This document shows, piece by piece, positions 1 to 8,216 of a stretch of 64,000 nt of DNA. Numbering within the stretch: the stretch's first letter is position 1; each line of letters begins with the position of its first letter. The DNA is from Streptomyces xanthochromogenes (GTDB taxonomy: Bacteria > Actinomycetota > Actinomycetes > Streptomycetales > Streptomycetaceae): NCBI RefSeq assembly GCF_014650455.1, contig NZ_BMUZ01000002.1:402125-466124 (forward strand). The letters run 5' to 3'. The notes beneath the pieces are model-generated. The model saw only the letters and a list, made by a program, of their open reading frames with translations, was not told the origin of the DNA and did no database searches. Both the position numbers and the translations under genes were made by a program.

Positions 1-311
1 CCGAGGAGCTGCGCAAGCTGTTCGAGGCCGTCACCGACAAGGTGGCCGGCCTCTTCGACGGCCCCGCCGGGCTGTCCGGGATGGCGGCCCAGGGTGCCGT
101 GCAGCAGCTGATCAGCCAGGCGAAGTCCGCCGTCGAGCCCGTCATCGAGCGCAATCCCCAGGTGTTCGACCACCTCGCCGCGGCCGGCGGCGAGCTGCTC
201 GCCGCCTACCGCTCGGCCGTCGAGGGCCACGAGCGGCGCTGGACGTCCGACGACGAGCGCAAGCGCGACGAGGGCCCGGGACCCACCGAGCACATCGACC
301 TCGACGACTGA
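1..311 (+). CDS. Glucokinase-linked protein (DUF5304/SCO2127-like), 5' truncated
   Basis: The frame is open from the window edge (first full codon at base 3) to a TGA ending at 311, so about 103 C-terminal residues are visible and the true start lies outside. The part seen is helical and acidic, with a conserved-looking stretch around 'QQLISQAKSAVEPVIERNP' and a charged tail ending in IDLDD. A GTG at 42 is internal, because coding continues upstream of it. It lies 174 bp before glkA on the same strand. In S. coelicolor the gene in this place (SCO2127) has been reported to influence glucose uptake and glucokinase activity; applying that here is inference from position and recalled family likeness. 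Confidence 0.7.
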   Translation, partial: EELRKLFEAVTDKVAGLFDGPAGLSGMAAQGAVQQLISQAKSAVEPVIERNPQVFDHLAAAGGELLAAYRSAVEGHERRWTSDDERKRDEGPGPTEHIDLDD

Positions 312-485
312 GGCCCGGGCGCGAGCCCGGCCACCCGCGCCGCCGGGACGACGAGACCCGGACCGGTGCGGACAAAGCGCCGACCTCCGTCCCACACCTG
401 GGACGAACGGAGGCTCGGCACGCTGGGTGGCGCCCCGGCTCGGGTACGGTTGGCCGTAGCGGGGCTCGACCGAACTGAGGGATTC

Positions 486-1439
486 ATGGGACTCACCATC
501 GGTGTCGATATCGGCGGCACGAAGATCGCGGCGGGCGTGGTCGACGAGGACGGCAACATCCTCTCCACGCACAAGGTGCCGACGCCCGGCACGCCCGATG
601 CCATCGTGGACGCGATCGCCTCGGCCGTCGACGGCGCGCGCGCCGGACACGAGATCGTGGGCGTGGGCATCGGGGCCGCCGGTTACGTCAACCGGCAGCG
701 GTCCACCGTCTACTTCGCGCCCAACATCGACTGGCGCCAGGAACCGCTGAAGGAGAAGGTCGAGCAGCGCGTCGGCCTCCCCGTGGTCGTCGAGAACGAC
801 GCCAACGCGGCCGCCTGGGGCGAGTACCGCTTCGGAGCCGGCAAGGGGCACCGGAACGTCATCTGCATCACGCTCGGCACCGGCCTCGGCGGCGGCATCA
901 TCATCGGCAACAAGCTGCGCCGGGGCCACTTCGGTGTGGCCGCCGAGTTCGGCCACATCCGGATGGTGCCGGACGGCCTGCTGTGCGGCTGCGGCAGCCA
1001 GGGCTGCTGGGAGCAGTACGCCTCCGGCCGGGCCCTGGTGCGCTACGCCAAACAGCGCGCCAACGCCACCCCCGAGCGTGCCGAGTTCCTGCTCGGGCTG
1101 GGGGACGGCACCCCCGAGGGCATCGAGGGCAAGCACATCTCGATGGCCGCCCGGCAGGGCGACCCGGTGGCGGTCGACTCGTACCGCGAACTGGCGCGCT
1201 GGGCGGGTGCGGGTCTCGCCGACCTGGCCTCGCTCTTCGACCCGTCGGCGTTCATCGTCGGCGGCGGGCTCTCGGACGAGGGCGAGCTGGTGCTCGACCC
1301 GATCCGCAAGTCCTACCGGCGCTGGCTGGTCGGCGGGAACTGGCGTCCGGTCGCCGATGTCATCGCGGCTCAGCTCGGCAACAAGGCCGGCCTGGTCGGC
1401 GCGGCCGACCTCGCCCGCCAGCCCGACCCGATCATGTAA
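486..1439 (+). CDS. glkA: ROK-family glucokinase
   Basis: A 317-residue glucose kinase, the length of S. coelicolor GlkA, phosphorylating glucose with ATP in the cytoplasm. The phosphate-binding DIGGT is at residues 8-12, the catalytic Asp is D105 within 'ENDAN', and the zinc-type ROK signature CGCGSQGCWE spans residues 167-176. I chose the ATG at 486 because GAGG sits at 477-480 and the protein then begins 'MGLTIGVDIGGTK'; the frame is open further upstream but looks non-coding. In Streptomyces this enzyme is central to glucose catabolite repression as well as glycolysis. The 174-bp upstream gap contains a stem-loop (CGTCCCA at 388-394 with TGGGACG at 399-405). Confidence 0.95.
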   Translation: MGLTIGVDIGGTKIAAGVVDEDGNILSTHKVPTPGTPDAIVDAIASAVDGARAGHEIVGVGIGAAGYVNRQRSTVYFAPNIDWRQEPLKEKVEQRVGLPVVVENDANAAAWGEYRFGAGKGHRNVICITLGTGLGGGIIIGNKLRRGHFGVAAEFGHIRMVPDGLLCGCGSQGCWEQYASGRALVRYAKQRANATPERAEFLLGLGDGTPEGIEGKHISMAARQGDPVAVDSYRELARWAGAGLADLASLFDPSAFIVGGGLSDEGELVLDPIRKSYRRWLVGGNWRPVADVIAAQLGNKAGLVGAADLARQPDPIM

Positions 1440-1508
1440 CGCACGTACCACCGGCAGCGCCCGTCGAGTCCTCCCCGGACCGGCGGGCGCTGTCATACGT
1501 TGTGGACC

Positions 1509-2264
1509 ATGACGACCCCCGCCGACGGGCTGCCCGCGTCCGCGACCGACAACGGCTCGGCCGTGATCCGCGTCCTCAGTTACAACATCCGCTCGATGCG
1601 CGACGACAACGCGGCGCTGGCCCGGGTGATCCGGGCCTGCGAGCCCGACCTGGTCCTGATCCAGGAGGCCCCCCGCTTCTTCCGCTGGCGCAAGGCCGCG
1701 GCCCGCCTCGCGGCGGCGACCGACCTGGTGGTCCTGAGCGGTGGTGCCACCGCTGCGGGTCCGATGCTGCTCTGCTCCCTGCGGGCCACCGTGGAGCGCA
1801 CCGAGGACGTGCTGCTTCCGCTCACCCCCGGGCTGCACCGGCGCGGTTTCGCGACCGCGGTGGTACGCATCGGCGGGGCCAGGATCGGGGTCCTGAGCGC
1901 CCACCTCAGCCTTCAGACGGACGAGCGGTACGAGCAGGCCGGGGCGCTGCTGGACCGGCTCGCCGGGATGGGCGTGGAGCACGCGATCGCGGGCGGCGAC
2001 CTGAATGAACGGCCCGGCGGGCGCAGCTTCCGCCGGCTGGCCGGGGTGCTCCAGGACTGCCACCAAGTGGCGCCGTGGGGAGGCGAGTTCACGTCCACGC
2101 CGGGTGATCCGCACCAGCGCATCGACGCGGTCTTCGCCACGCGGGGTGTCCAAGTCCTGGGCTGCGGCGTGCCGTTGGGCCTGGCCGACCCGGACGACCT
2201 GCTGGCCGCCACGGACCACCTACCGGTCCTGGCCGCCCTACGAGTCCCCACCGCGGCTCCCTGA
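1509..2264 (+). CDS. Endonuclease/exonuclease/phosphatase-fold protein
   Basis: A 251-residue EEP-superfamily protein, a metal-dependent phosphoesterase fold. Family blocks appear in order: 'VLSYNIRSMR' near the start (Asn), 'LIQEAPR' (metal-binding Glu), 'GGDLNERP' (Asp/Asn pair) and 'ATDHLPVLAAL' (Asp-His) at the end. The substrate cannot be told: members include DNases, sphingomyelinases and inositol phosphatases. There is no signal peptide, so it is probably cytoplasmic. The ATG at 1509 has no Shine-Dalgarno but is preceded by TACGTT (1496-1501) and a 7-nt gap, the layout of a leaderless transcript; a TTG nine bases upstream is less likely. Confidence 0.8.
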   Translation: MTTPADGLPASATDNGSAVIRVLSYNIRSMRDDNAALARVIRACEPDLVLIQEAPRFFRWRKAAARLAAATDLVVLSGGATAAGPMLLCSLRATVERTEDVLLPLTPGLHRRGFATAVVRIGGARIGVLSAHLSLQTDERYEQAGALLDRLAGMGVEHAIAGGDLNERPGGRSFRRLAGVLQDCHQVAPWGGEFTSTPGDPHQRIDAVFATRGVQVLGCGVPLGLADPDDLLAATDHLPVLAALRVPTAAP

Positions 2265-2267
2265 GGG

Positions 2268-2535
2268 GCTGGGGTTGCCCATGCCACCGGTGCCGCGGGG
2301 AACTGCGCGAGAAGCGCCCACGGTCCGCACCCGTATGCGAGCCCCCCCCGGGGCTCCGCCCCGGACCCCGGTCGCGCCTGAACGGCGCTCGTCCTCAATC
2401 GCCGGACGGGCTGGGTATGCCCATGCCACCGGTGCCGCGGAGGGGCGCGGGGAACTGCGCGAGCGACCACGCACGGCCCGCAGCCGAAAGCGGAGTCAGG
2501 ACCGCGAGCACCACGCACGGCCCGCAGCGTAAGGC
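2268..2535. repeat. Dispersed composite intergenic repeat, copy 1
   Basis: Non-coding stretch between convergent genes. It holds, in order, a GGGGCTCCGCCCC block (about 2351-2366), a 42-nt block at 2374-2415, and copies of a 'GGGGAACTGCGCGAG' block near 2297 and 2458. A 'TGCCCATGCCACCGGTGCCG' phrase occurs twice, near 2276 and 2417. The 42-nt block recurs exactly at 59336-59377 and, inverted and diverged, near 35286. Within it GCGCC/GGCGC and CGTCC/GGACG can form two short stems. It may act as a two-way terminator; that is inference. Confidence 0.75.
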
Positions 2536-2615
2536 GGGGTTGGGGGGCACGGGGAAAGGCACGCTCGGGGTCGGAGCAGAGCCGCACTCCGCAAGCCCAG
2601 CGCAGCGAACCCGCG

Positions 2616-3251
2616 TCACACCACCGCGCCACGCCCCGGGTCGTCGTCCTCCTCGTCGGGCTGCATGCGCGCGAACAGCGTGGCGATGCCGCCGAGGAAG
2701 CCGCCCACGCCGAGCAGGGTGAGCCACCACGTGATGTCCCAGCCGAAGATCGCGGCCAGGACGAGCAGCAGCGGACCGCCGATCACGCCGAGCCAGGCGA
2801 ACTTGGCCGTCGCGTCGGCCTCCGGCAGCGGCGGCGGCTCCGGGGGCACGAAGTGGCCCTCGTCCGAGGCGTCCGCGTCGGAGGGCTCGGCCGGGGTGAA
2901 GTCGCGCGGGCCGCCCACGCCGGGGGCGAACACCACCGAGCTGCCGAGCGCGGGCTTGTCGGGCCCGGTGCCGGCGCTCTTGTCGAGTCCCTTGTCGAGC
3001 CCCTTGGCGGTGTCGGTGTCCTTCTCGGCGCCGGGGCCGGGCTCGGGTGCCGCCGCCGTGGCGTCACCGCTCCCGCCCGACCCGGTGCCGGCACCGGGCT
3101 CGTCCTCGATCAGGGCCAGGTCCTCGACCGATCTGAAGGGTCTGGTGCCGGGCGGATCGGCCGGTTCCTCGCCGTACCCCGCCACGATCGCCGCCCAGGC
3201 AGCCTCTTCGTCGATCGGCTGCGGTTCGCGGTCCGCGTCGTGCTCAGCCAC
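2616..3251 (-). CDS. Hypothetical membrane protein with acidic N-terminus
   Basis: About 211 residues. The first 140 or so are acidic and low in complexity (D/E/P/G/A-rich). Two closely spaced hydrophobic segments near the C-terminus ('WLGVIGGPLLLVLAAIFGW' and 'TLLGVGGFLGGIATLF') are followed by a short charged tail. I do not recognise a catalytic motif. The GTG at 3251 is preceded by AAGGGGAG and overlaps the end of the esterase gene by 8 bases (GTGGCTGA), so the two are probably translationally coupled. The function is unknown; tight coupling suggests a shared transcript with the esterase. Confidence 0.7.
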   Translation of the reverse strand: MAEHDADREPQPIDEEAAWAAIVAGYGEEPADPPGTRPFRSVEDLALIEDEPGAGTGSGGSGDATAAAPEPGPGAEKDTDTAKGLDKGLDKSAGTGPDKPALGSSVVFAPGVGGPRDFTPAEPSDADASDEGHFVPPEPPPLPEADATAKFAWLGVIGGPLLLVLAAIFGWDITWWLTLLGVGGFLGGIATLFARMQPDEEDDDPGRGAVV

Positions 3252-4023
3252 CGGTCGTGCTCCCCTTCTTCCCGACGCTCGGAGCGAGGCGGCCGATGAA
3301 CGAGTAGCTCTCCTCGAAGATCCGCTCCGCATCGTGGTCCAACGTCGCCACGTGGTAGCTCTGTTCCAGCAGGATCTCCTCGACGTCGGTGGAGGAGACC
3401 CGGCTGAGGATGCGTGCCGAGTCGGCCGGCGGCACCACGTGGTCCTGGGGGCTGTGCAGCACCACCAACGGCTGGGTCACCTGCGGCAGTTCACCGTCGA
3501 CGATCTTGAAGAAGTTGCGCAGCGAGTGCGCCGCGTGGAGCGGCACCCGGTCGTAGCCGACCTCTTCGGAGCCCTCCTTGGCGATGTCGCTCGCGATGCC
3601 CTTGGTGGACGGCACGAGGTGACGGACCACGGGCAGCGCATGGGCGGCCGCCCCGTGCACCTTGTTCCCCGGGTTGACCAGGACCAGACCGCTCACCGCG
3701 TCGCCGTGCCTGGCGGCGAGCCGCAGCGCCAGGGCGCCGCCCATGGAGAGCCCGAAGACGAAGACCTGGGTGCACCGCTCCTGGAGCTCGCGCAGGGCGC
3801 GGTCCACCTCCGCGTACCAGTCCTGCCAGCCCGTGAGCTGCATGTCCTGCCAGCGGGTGCCGTGTCCGGGAAGGAGCGGCAGCGAGACCGTGAGGCCGCG
3901 CTCCGCGAGGTGGTCGGCCCAGGGCCGCATCGACTGCGGGGAACCGGTGAAACCGTGACAGAGGAGGACGCCGACCTCTCCGCCCTCGTGGCGGAACGGC
4001 TCGGCTCCAGGGAGGACCGGCAC
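3244..4023 (-). CDS. Alpha/beta hydrolase (carboxylesterase/monoacylglycerol lipase type)
   Basis: A 259-residue hydrolase. The oxyanion-hole block is 'LLCHGFTGSP', the nucleophile elbow is 'GLSMGG', the catalytic Asp lies in 'HSPQDHVVP' and the His in 'QSYHVATLD', a complete Ser-Asp-His triad. No signal peptide is seen, so it is probably cytoplasmic. An ATG at 4041 is in frame, but the AGGAG motif falls between it and the GTG at 4023 with ideal spacing (AGGAG, 7 nt, GTG), so GTG 4023 (protein beginning 'VPVLPGAEPF') is preferred. The exact ester substrate cannot be told. It is followed by an overlapping membrane-protein gene and diverges from the acyltransferase gene at 4179. Confidence 0.85.
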   Translation of the reverse strand: MPVLPGAEPFRHEGGEVGVLLCHGFTGSPQSMRPWADHLAERGLTVSLPLLPGHGTRWQDMQLTGWQDWYAEVDRALRELQERCTQVFVFGLSMGGALALRLAARHGDAVSGLVLVNPGNKVHGAAAHALPVVRHLVPSTKGIASDIAKEGSEEVGYDRVPLHAAHSLRNFFKIVDGELPQVTQPLVVLHSPQDHVVPPADSARILSRVSSTDVEEILLEQSYHVATLDHDAERIFEESYSFIGRLAPSVGKKGSTTGG

Positions 4024-4178
4024 CAGGGGTCTCCTGTTCATGAGCAGGGGCGGGGGTTGTGCGGGGGAGTCCTACTTCACGGTACGCGACCGGACCGACA
4101 CCGACCAGGGCCGTCGCGCGGGAGGCCGGGTCCGGCACGGGTTAAGGTCTGTTCGACAAGCACAGGAAGGCATCCGAG

Positions 4179-4958
4179 TTGATCTACGGCGCTATGAAGT
4201 TCTCCATCGGCGGCTCGCTGAAGCTCGCCTTCAGGCCGTGGGTGGAGGGCCTGGAGAACATCCCCGCCGAGGGCCCGGCGATCCTCGCGAGCAACCACCT
4301 CTCGTTCTCGGACTCCTTCTTCCTGCCGGCCGTCCTCGACCGCAAGGTGACCTTCATCGCCAAGGCCGAGTACTTCACCTCCCCCGGGGTCAAGGGCAAG
4401 CTGACGGCCGCGTTCTTCAAGGGCGTCGGCCAGCTCCCGGTGGACCGCTCGGGCGCCCGCGGGGCCGGTGAGGCCGCGATCAACGCCGGCATCGACGTCA
4501 TCAAGGGCGGCGGCCTCTTCGGCATCTACCCGGAGGGCACCCGCTCGCCCGACGGCCGTCTCTACCGCGGCAAGCCGGGCGGCCTCGCCCGGGTTGCGCT
4601 CGCCACCGGCGCCCCCGTGATCCCGGTCGCGATGATCGACACCGAGAAGATCCAGCCGCCCGGCAAGGTGGTGCCGAAGCTGATGCGCCCCGGCATCCGG
4701 ATCGGCAAGCCGCTCGACTTCAGCCGCTACCAGGGCATGGAGGGCGACCGCTTCATCCTGCGCTCGGTGACCGACGAGGTCATGTACGAGATCATGAAGC
4801 TCTCCGGCCAGGAGTACGTCGACATCTACGCGACCGCGGCCAAGCGGCAGATCGCCGACGAGGCCAAGCGCGTCGCGGACGAGCAGAAGGCCGCCGAGCG
4901 GGCGGAGCGGGCCCGCGAGGCCGAGCAGGCCAGGCGGGCGGAACAGCCCGGCGCCTAG
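4179..4958 (+). CDS. 1-acyl-sn-glycerol-3-phosphate acyltransferase (PlsC family)
   Basis: A 259-residue acyltransferase that would transfer a fatty acyl chain to lysophosphatidate or a related acceptor at the inner membrane. The HX4D catalytic motif is H40-L-S-F-S-D45 and the acceptor-binding 'YPEGTRS' block follows about residue 115. The last 45 residues are a charged Ala/Glu/Arg/Lys helix likely to be a coiled coil, beyond the usual PlsC core. Start is TTG at 4179 with AGGAAGG at 4164-4170; an ATG five codons later is possible. It lies just upstream of macS, and the 39-bp gap makes a shared transcript possible. Confidence 0.85.
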   Translation: MIYGAMKFSIGGSLKLAFRPWVEGLENIPAEGPAILASNHLSFSDSFFLPAVLDRKVTFIAKAEYFTSPGVKGKLTAAFFKGVGQLPVDRSGARGAGEAAINAGIDVIKGGGLFGIYPEGTRSPDGRLYRGKPGGLARVALATGAPVIPVAMIDTEKIQPPGKVVPKLMRPGIRIGKPLDFSRYQGMEGDRFILRSVTDEVMYEIMKLSGQEYVDIYATAAKRQIADEAKRVADEQKAAERAERAREAEQARRAEQPGA

Positions 4959-4997
4959 GCGCCGTCCGTTCCGGGGGTTCGGTCGGGGGTGGGGGAG

Positions 4998-6212
4998 ATG
5001 GCCAAGCGCGAACGTGTCGTACGGATGTCGGTGGAGCTGCCGCTGTGGCGGGCCCTGACCGGCTACCGGGTGCTCACCACGCTCTACGCTCTGGCGATCT
5101 TCGCCAGCGGCTACGAGAAGTTCGAGCGGCCCTGGGTCGGCATCGGGTACCTGGCGGTGCTCACGGTGTGGAACTTCGCGACGCTGCCCAGGGTGGCGAA
5201 CGCGGCCGCCTGCACCGGACGCTTCCTCGTCGCCGACCTCACCGTGGTGCTCACCGGCATCCTGCTGACCCCGCTCGCCGACCTGGACGCCCAGCACATC
5301 GACGGCCCGACACTGCCGACGATAGCGGCGGCCGGAGCCGTGCTCGCCTTCGCGATCAAGGGGGGCTGGCGCTGGGCCGCGTTCGCCTCCTCGCTGGTGG
5401 CCGTCGCCAACATCGTGGAGCGCGCCCACCCCACCCGGGACACCTTCCACAACGTGCTCCTGGTGTGGATCGCCTCCATCGCGATCGGCTACATCGTCGA
5501 GGTGGCCCGGGCCAGTGAGGCGACGCTCGCCCGTGCCCTCGAGATCGAGGCGGCCACCCGCGAGCGGGAGCGCCTGGCCCGGGACATCCACGACAGCGTG
5601 CTGCAGGTCCTCGCCATGGTGCAGCGGCGCGGCAGCGCGCTCGGCGGCGAGGCGGCGGAGCTCGGCCGGATGGCGGGCGAGCAGGAGGTCGCGCTGCGCA
5701 CCCTGGTCTCCAGCGGACTGGTCCCGCCGACCCGTGCCTCCGAGGACCTCGCCAACGGCGCCGTCGTGCGGGCGGTGGAGGTCGACGACGAGCCCGGCGA
5801 CGTGGCCTGTGTCGACCTGCGTTCGCTGCTCGCGCGGCACGCCGGATCGACGGTCTCCTTCGCCGAGCCGGGTGCCCCGGTCCCGCTCGCGCCCGTCGCG
5901 GCACGGGAGTTGGCGGCCGCTGTCAGTGCCGCCCTGGACAATGTCCGCAGGCACGCGGGGGACGCGGCCCAGGCCTGGATCCTGGTCGAGGACTGGGGGG
6001 ACGAAGTGATCGTGACGGTACGGGACGACGGGCCCGGGATCCCGCCGGGCCGGCTCGACCAGGCCGAGGGGGAGGGGCGCCTGGGCGTCGCCCTCTCGAT
6101 CCGGGGCCGGCTGCGCGACCTGGGCGGCACCGCGGAGCTGATCTCCGTGCCGGGCCAGGGCACGGAAGTGGAACTGAAGGTACCGCGGGGGAAGGCAGGA
6201 CGGCACGGATGA
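4998..6212 (+). CDS. macS: MacS-type sensor histidine kinase
   Basis: A 404-residue membrane sensor kinase. The N-terminal half carries about five hydrophobic segments with little extracellular loop. The dimerisation/phospho-acceptor block of the HisKA_3 class follows, with His198 in 'RDIHDSVLQ', and then an HATPase_c domain with the N-box near 'AALDNVRRHA' and the G-box 'VRDDGPGIP'. The ATG at 4998 has the G-rich GGGGGTGGGGGAG before it; a GTG at 4989 is in frame. The stop overlaps the macR start (ATGA). In S. coelicolor MacRS is an actinomycete-specific pair affecting actinorhodin production and morphological development, and the position next to macR and pfkA agrees. Confidence 0.9.
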   Translation: MAKRERVVRMSVELPLWRALTGYRVLTTLYALAIFASGYEKFERPWVGIGYLAVLTVWNFATLPRVANAAACTGRFLVADLTVVLTGILLTPLADLDAQHIDGPTLPTIAAAGAVLAFAIKGGWRWAAFASSLVAVANIVERAHPTRDTFHNVLLVWIASIAIGYIVEVARASEATLARALEIEAATRERERLARDIHDSVLQVLAMVQRRGSALGGEAAELGRMAGEQEVALRTLVSSGLVPPTRASEDLANGAVVRAVEVDDEPGDVACVDLRSLLARHAGSTVSFAEPGAPVPLAPVAARELAAAVSAALDNVRRHAGDAAQAWILVEDWGDEVIVTVRDDGPGIPPGRLDQAEGEGRLGVALSIRGRLRDLGGTAELISVPGQGTEVELKVPRGKAGRHG

Positions 6213-6910
6213 CGGAACAGCACATGGAACAGCACAGGGAACGGGCGGAGGCGACGGTGAAGGTGATGGTGGTCGACGACCACCCGATGTGGCGCGACGC
6301 GGTCGCCCGTGACCTCGCGGCCGCCGGGTTCGACGTGGTCGCCACCGCGGGCGACGGGCCGCAGGCGGTCCGCCGCGCCCAGGCCGCGGCGCCCGACGTC
6401 CTGGTCCTCGACCTCAACCTGCCGGGCCTGTCCGGCGCCCAGGTCTGCAAGGAACTGGTCGCCGCCAACCCGGCGTTGAGGGTGCTCGTCCTGTCCGCGT
6501 CGGGCGAGCACGCGGACGTTCTGGAGGCGGTGAAGTCCGGCGCGCTCGGCTACCTCCTCAAGTCGGCCAGCACCGAGGAGCTGACCGACGCGGTGCGCCG
6601 CACGGCCGTAGGGGACCCGGTGTTCACCCCGGGCCTGGCCGGCCTCGTCCTCGGCGAGTACCGCAGGCTGGCCGGCGCCCCGGCGCCCGCCACCGCCGAC
6701 GAGCCCAAGGCTCCCCAGCTCACCGAGCGCGAGACCGAGGTCCTGCGCCTGGTCGCCAAGGGCCTGAGCTACAAGCAGATAGCCGAGCGCCTGGTCATCT
6801 CGCACCGCACGGTGCAGAACCACGTCCAGAACACCCTGGGCAAGCTCCAGTTGCACAACAGGGTGGAGCTCGTGCGGTACGCGATCGAGCGCGGCCTGGA
6901 CGACGCCTGA
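6209..6910 (+). CDS. macR: MacR-type response regulator (NarL/LuxR family)
   Basis: A 233-residue response regulator. The receiver domain has the acidic pocket 'VVDDHPMW', the phospho-acceptor D68 in 'VLDLNLPG' and the conserved Lys in 'LLKSAS'. The C-terminal LuxR-type helix-turn-helix is 'LTERETEVLRLVAKGLSYKQ' followed by the recognition helix 'ISHRTVQNHVQNTL'. The ATG overlaps the macS stop by 4 bases, so the kinase and regulator are co-translated. Published work on the S. coelicolor orthologue gives an operator of the form TGAGTAC-nn-GTACTCA (from memory); a near match lies in this window at 28872-28887. Confidence 0.92.
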   Translation: MTEQHMEQHRERAEATVKVMVVDDHPMWRDAVARDLAAAGFDVVATAGDGPQAVRRAQAAAPDVLVLDLNLPGLSGAQVCKELVAANPALRVLVLSASGEHADVLEAVKSGALGYLLKSASTEELTDAVRRTAVGDPVFTPGLAGLVLGEYRRLAGAPAPATADEPKAPQLTERETEVLRLVAKGLSYKQIAERLVISHRTVQNHVQNTLGKLQLHNRVELVRYAIERGLDDA

Positions 6911-6993
6911 GCGAGCCATCCCCCGTACGAGTGAACGACCGTCGATCAACTCCCTTGCCCAGGGCGGGAATTGACCTTTCGCCCCATCCCGGA

Positions 6994-7007
6994 GTGACGT
7001 ACGTCAC
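6994..7007. promoter_or_regulatory. 14-bp perfect palindrome upstream of pfkA
   Basis: GTGACGTACGTCAC is its own reverse complement. It sits 48 bp before the pfkA start, with a second half-site (GTACGTCAC) at 7024-7032 and TTGACC at 6971-6976 upstream. The placement fits an operator over the pfkA promoter. I cannot assign a regulator. Confidence 0.5.
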
Positions 7008-7054
7008 CACTAGCGTGGACCGCGTACGTCACTCCCAGGTGAAGGGACCATTCC

Positions 7055-8083
7055 ATGCGGGTCGGAGTACTGACCGGAGGCGGTGACTGCCCCGGACTCA
7101 ACGCCGTCATCCGGGGCATCGTCCGCAAGGGTGTGCAGGAGTACGGATACGAGTTCACCGGGTTCAAGGACGGCTGGCGCGGGCCCCTGGAGGGCGACAC
7201 CGTCAAGCTGGACATCCCGGCGGTGCGCGGCATCCTGCCGCGCGGCGGCACCATCCTCGGCTCCTCGCGCACCAACCCCCTCAAGGCGGAGAACGGCGTC
7301 CGCCGCATCAAGGAGAACCTCACCAAGTACGAGATCGACGCCGTGATCGCGATCGGCGGCGAGGACACGCTGGGAGTCGCGGCCCGGCTCAGCGACGAGT
7401 ACGGCATCAACTGCGTCGGCGTGCCCAAGACGATCGACAACGACCTGTCCGCCACCGACTACACCTTCGGCTTCGACACCGCCGTCGGCATCGCCACCGA
7501 AGCCATCGACCGACTGCACACCACGGCCGAGTCCCACATGCGGGTCCTGGTCGTCGAGGTCATGGGCCGGCACGCGGGCTGGATCGCCCTGCACTCGGGC
7601 CTGGCCGGCGGCGCCAACGTCATCCTCATCCCCGAGCAGCGCTTCGACGTCGACCAGGTCTGCGCGTGGGTCACCTCCCGTTTCAAGGCCTCGTACGCGC
7701 CGATCGTCTGCATCGCCGAGGGTGCCATGCCCAAGGACGGCGAGATGGTGCTCAAGGACGGCACGCTCGACTCGTTCGGGCACGTCCGGCTCTCCGGCGT
7801 CGGCGAGTGGCTGGCGAAGGAGATCGAGAAGCGCACCGGCAAGGAGGCCAGGACCACCGTCCTCGGCCATGTCCAGCGCGGCGGCACCCCGAGCGCGTTC
7901 GACCGGTGGCTGGCGACCCGCTTCGGGCTGCACGCCATCGAGGCGGTGCGCGACGGGGACTTCGGCAAGATGGTCGCGCTGCGCGGCACCGACATCGTGC
8001 GGGTGCCGATTTCGGAGGCCACCTCGAAGCTGAAGACCGTGGACCCCGCGCTCTACGCCGAGGTGGGCGTCTTCTTCGGCTGA
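7055..8083 (+). CDS. pfkA: 6-phosphofructokinase (group III; PPi-type active-site signature)
   Basis: A 342-residue phosphofructokinase, phosphorylating fructose 6-phosphate in glycolysis. The phosphoryl-donor loop is 'LTGGGDCPGLNAV' at the N-terminus, 'GGEDT' lies at residues 101-105 and 'PKTIDND' at 124-130, with the catalytic Asp in TIDND; 'MGRHAGWIAL' follows. The equivalents of E. coli positions 104 and 124 are Asp and Lys, the pair usually linked with pyrophosphate rather than ATP as donor, although some actinobacterial relatives with Gly at 104 use ATP. The ATG at 7055 has GAAGGGA upstream. Streptomyces carry several pfkA paralogues, so this need not be the main glycolytic enzyme. Confidence 0.92.
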   Translation: MRVGVLTGGGDCPGLNAVIRGIVRKGVQEYGYEFTGFKDGWRGPLEGDTVKLDIPAVRGILPRGGTILGSSRTNPLKAENGVRRIKENLTKYEIDAVIAIGGEDTLGVAARLSDEYGINCVGVPKTIDNDLSATDYTFGFDTAVGIATEAIDRLHTTAESHMRVLVVEVMGRHAGWIALHSGLAGGANVILIPEQRFDVDQVCAWVTSRFKASYAPIVCIAEGAMPKDGEMVLKDGTLDSFGHVRLSGVGEWLAKEIEKRTGKEARTTVLGHVQRGGTPSAFDRWLATRFGLHAIEAVRDGDFGKMVALRGTDIVRVPISEATSKLKTVDPALYAEVGVFFG

Positions 8084-8138
8084 CCCGGGCCGGGACCGGG
8101 CTCACCCAGGCCGACCAGGCCGGGCGGGGCGGGGCTGT

Positions 8139-8194
8139 GGGCCGTATATTCGCGATATCCGGCCCATAGCCCTCATATCCGGCACACGTGCCGG
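8139..8194. promoter_or_regulatory. Two inverted repeats before the dehydrogenase gene
   Basis: An imperfect inverted repeat at 8139-8165 has arms GGGCCGTATAT and ATATCCGGCCC with one mismatched pair. A second at 8179-8194 has perfect 7-bp arms CCGGCAC and GTGCCGG around AC. Both lie in the 133-bp gap before the gene at 8217, and the AT-rich middle of the first could be a -10 element. It does not match the Streptomyces Rex operator (TGTGAAC-type) expected for a redox-controlled dehydrogenase. The regulator is unknown. Confidence 0.45.
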
Positions 8195-8216
8195 AGAGCG
8201 CCCTGAAGGGGAAGTC

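Noticed and set aside
366-485. N-terminal extension of glucokinase to 366
   Set aside because: The ATG at 486 has a ribosome site, gives the known 317-residue length, and the extension covers a stem-loop and probable promoter.
4077-6206. 709-codon open frame on the minus strand opposite the acyltransferase and macS
   Set aside because: It is antisense to two well-supported genes, its composition is Arg/His/Gly/Asp-rich as expected from GC-biased codons read backwards, and it has no recognisable domain.
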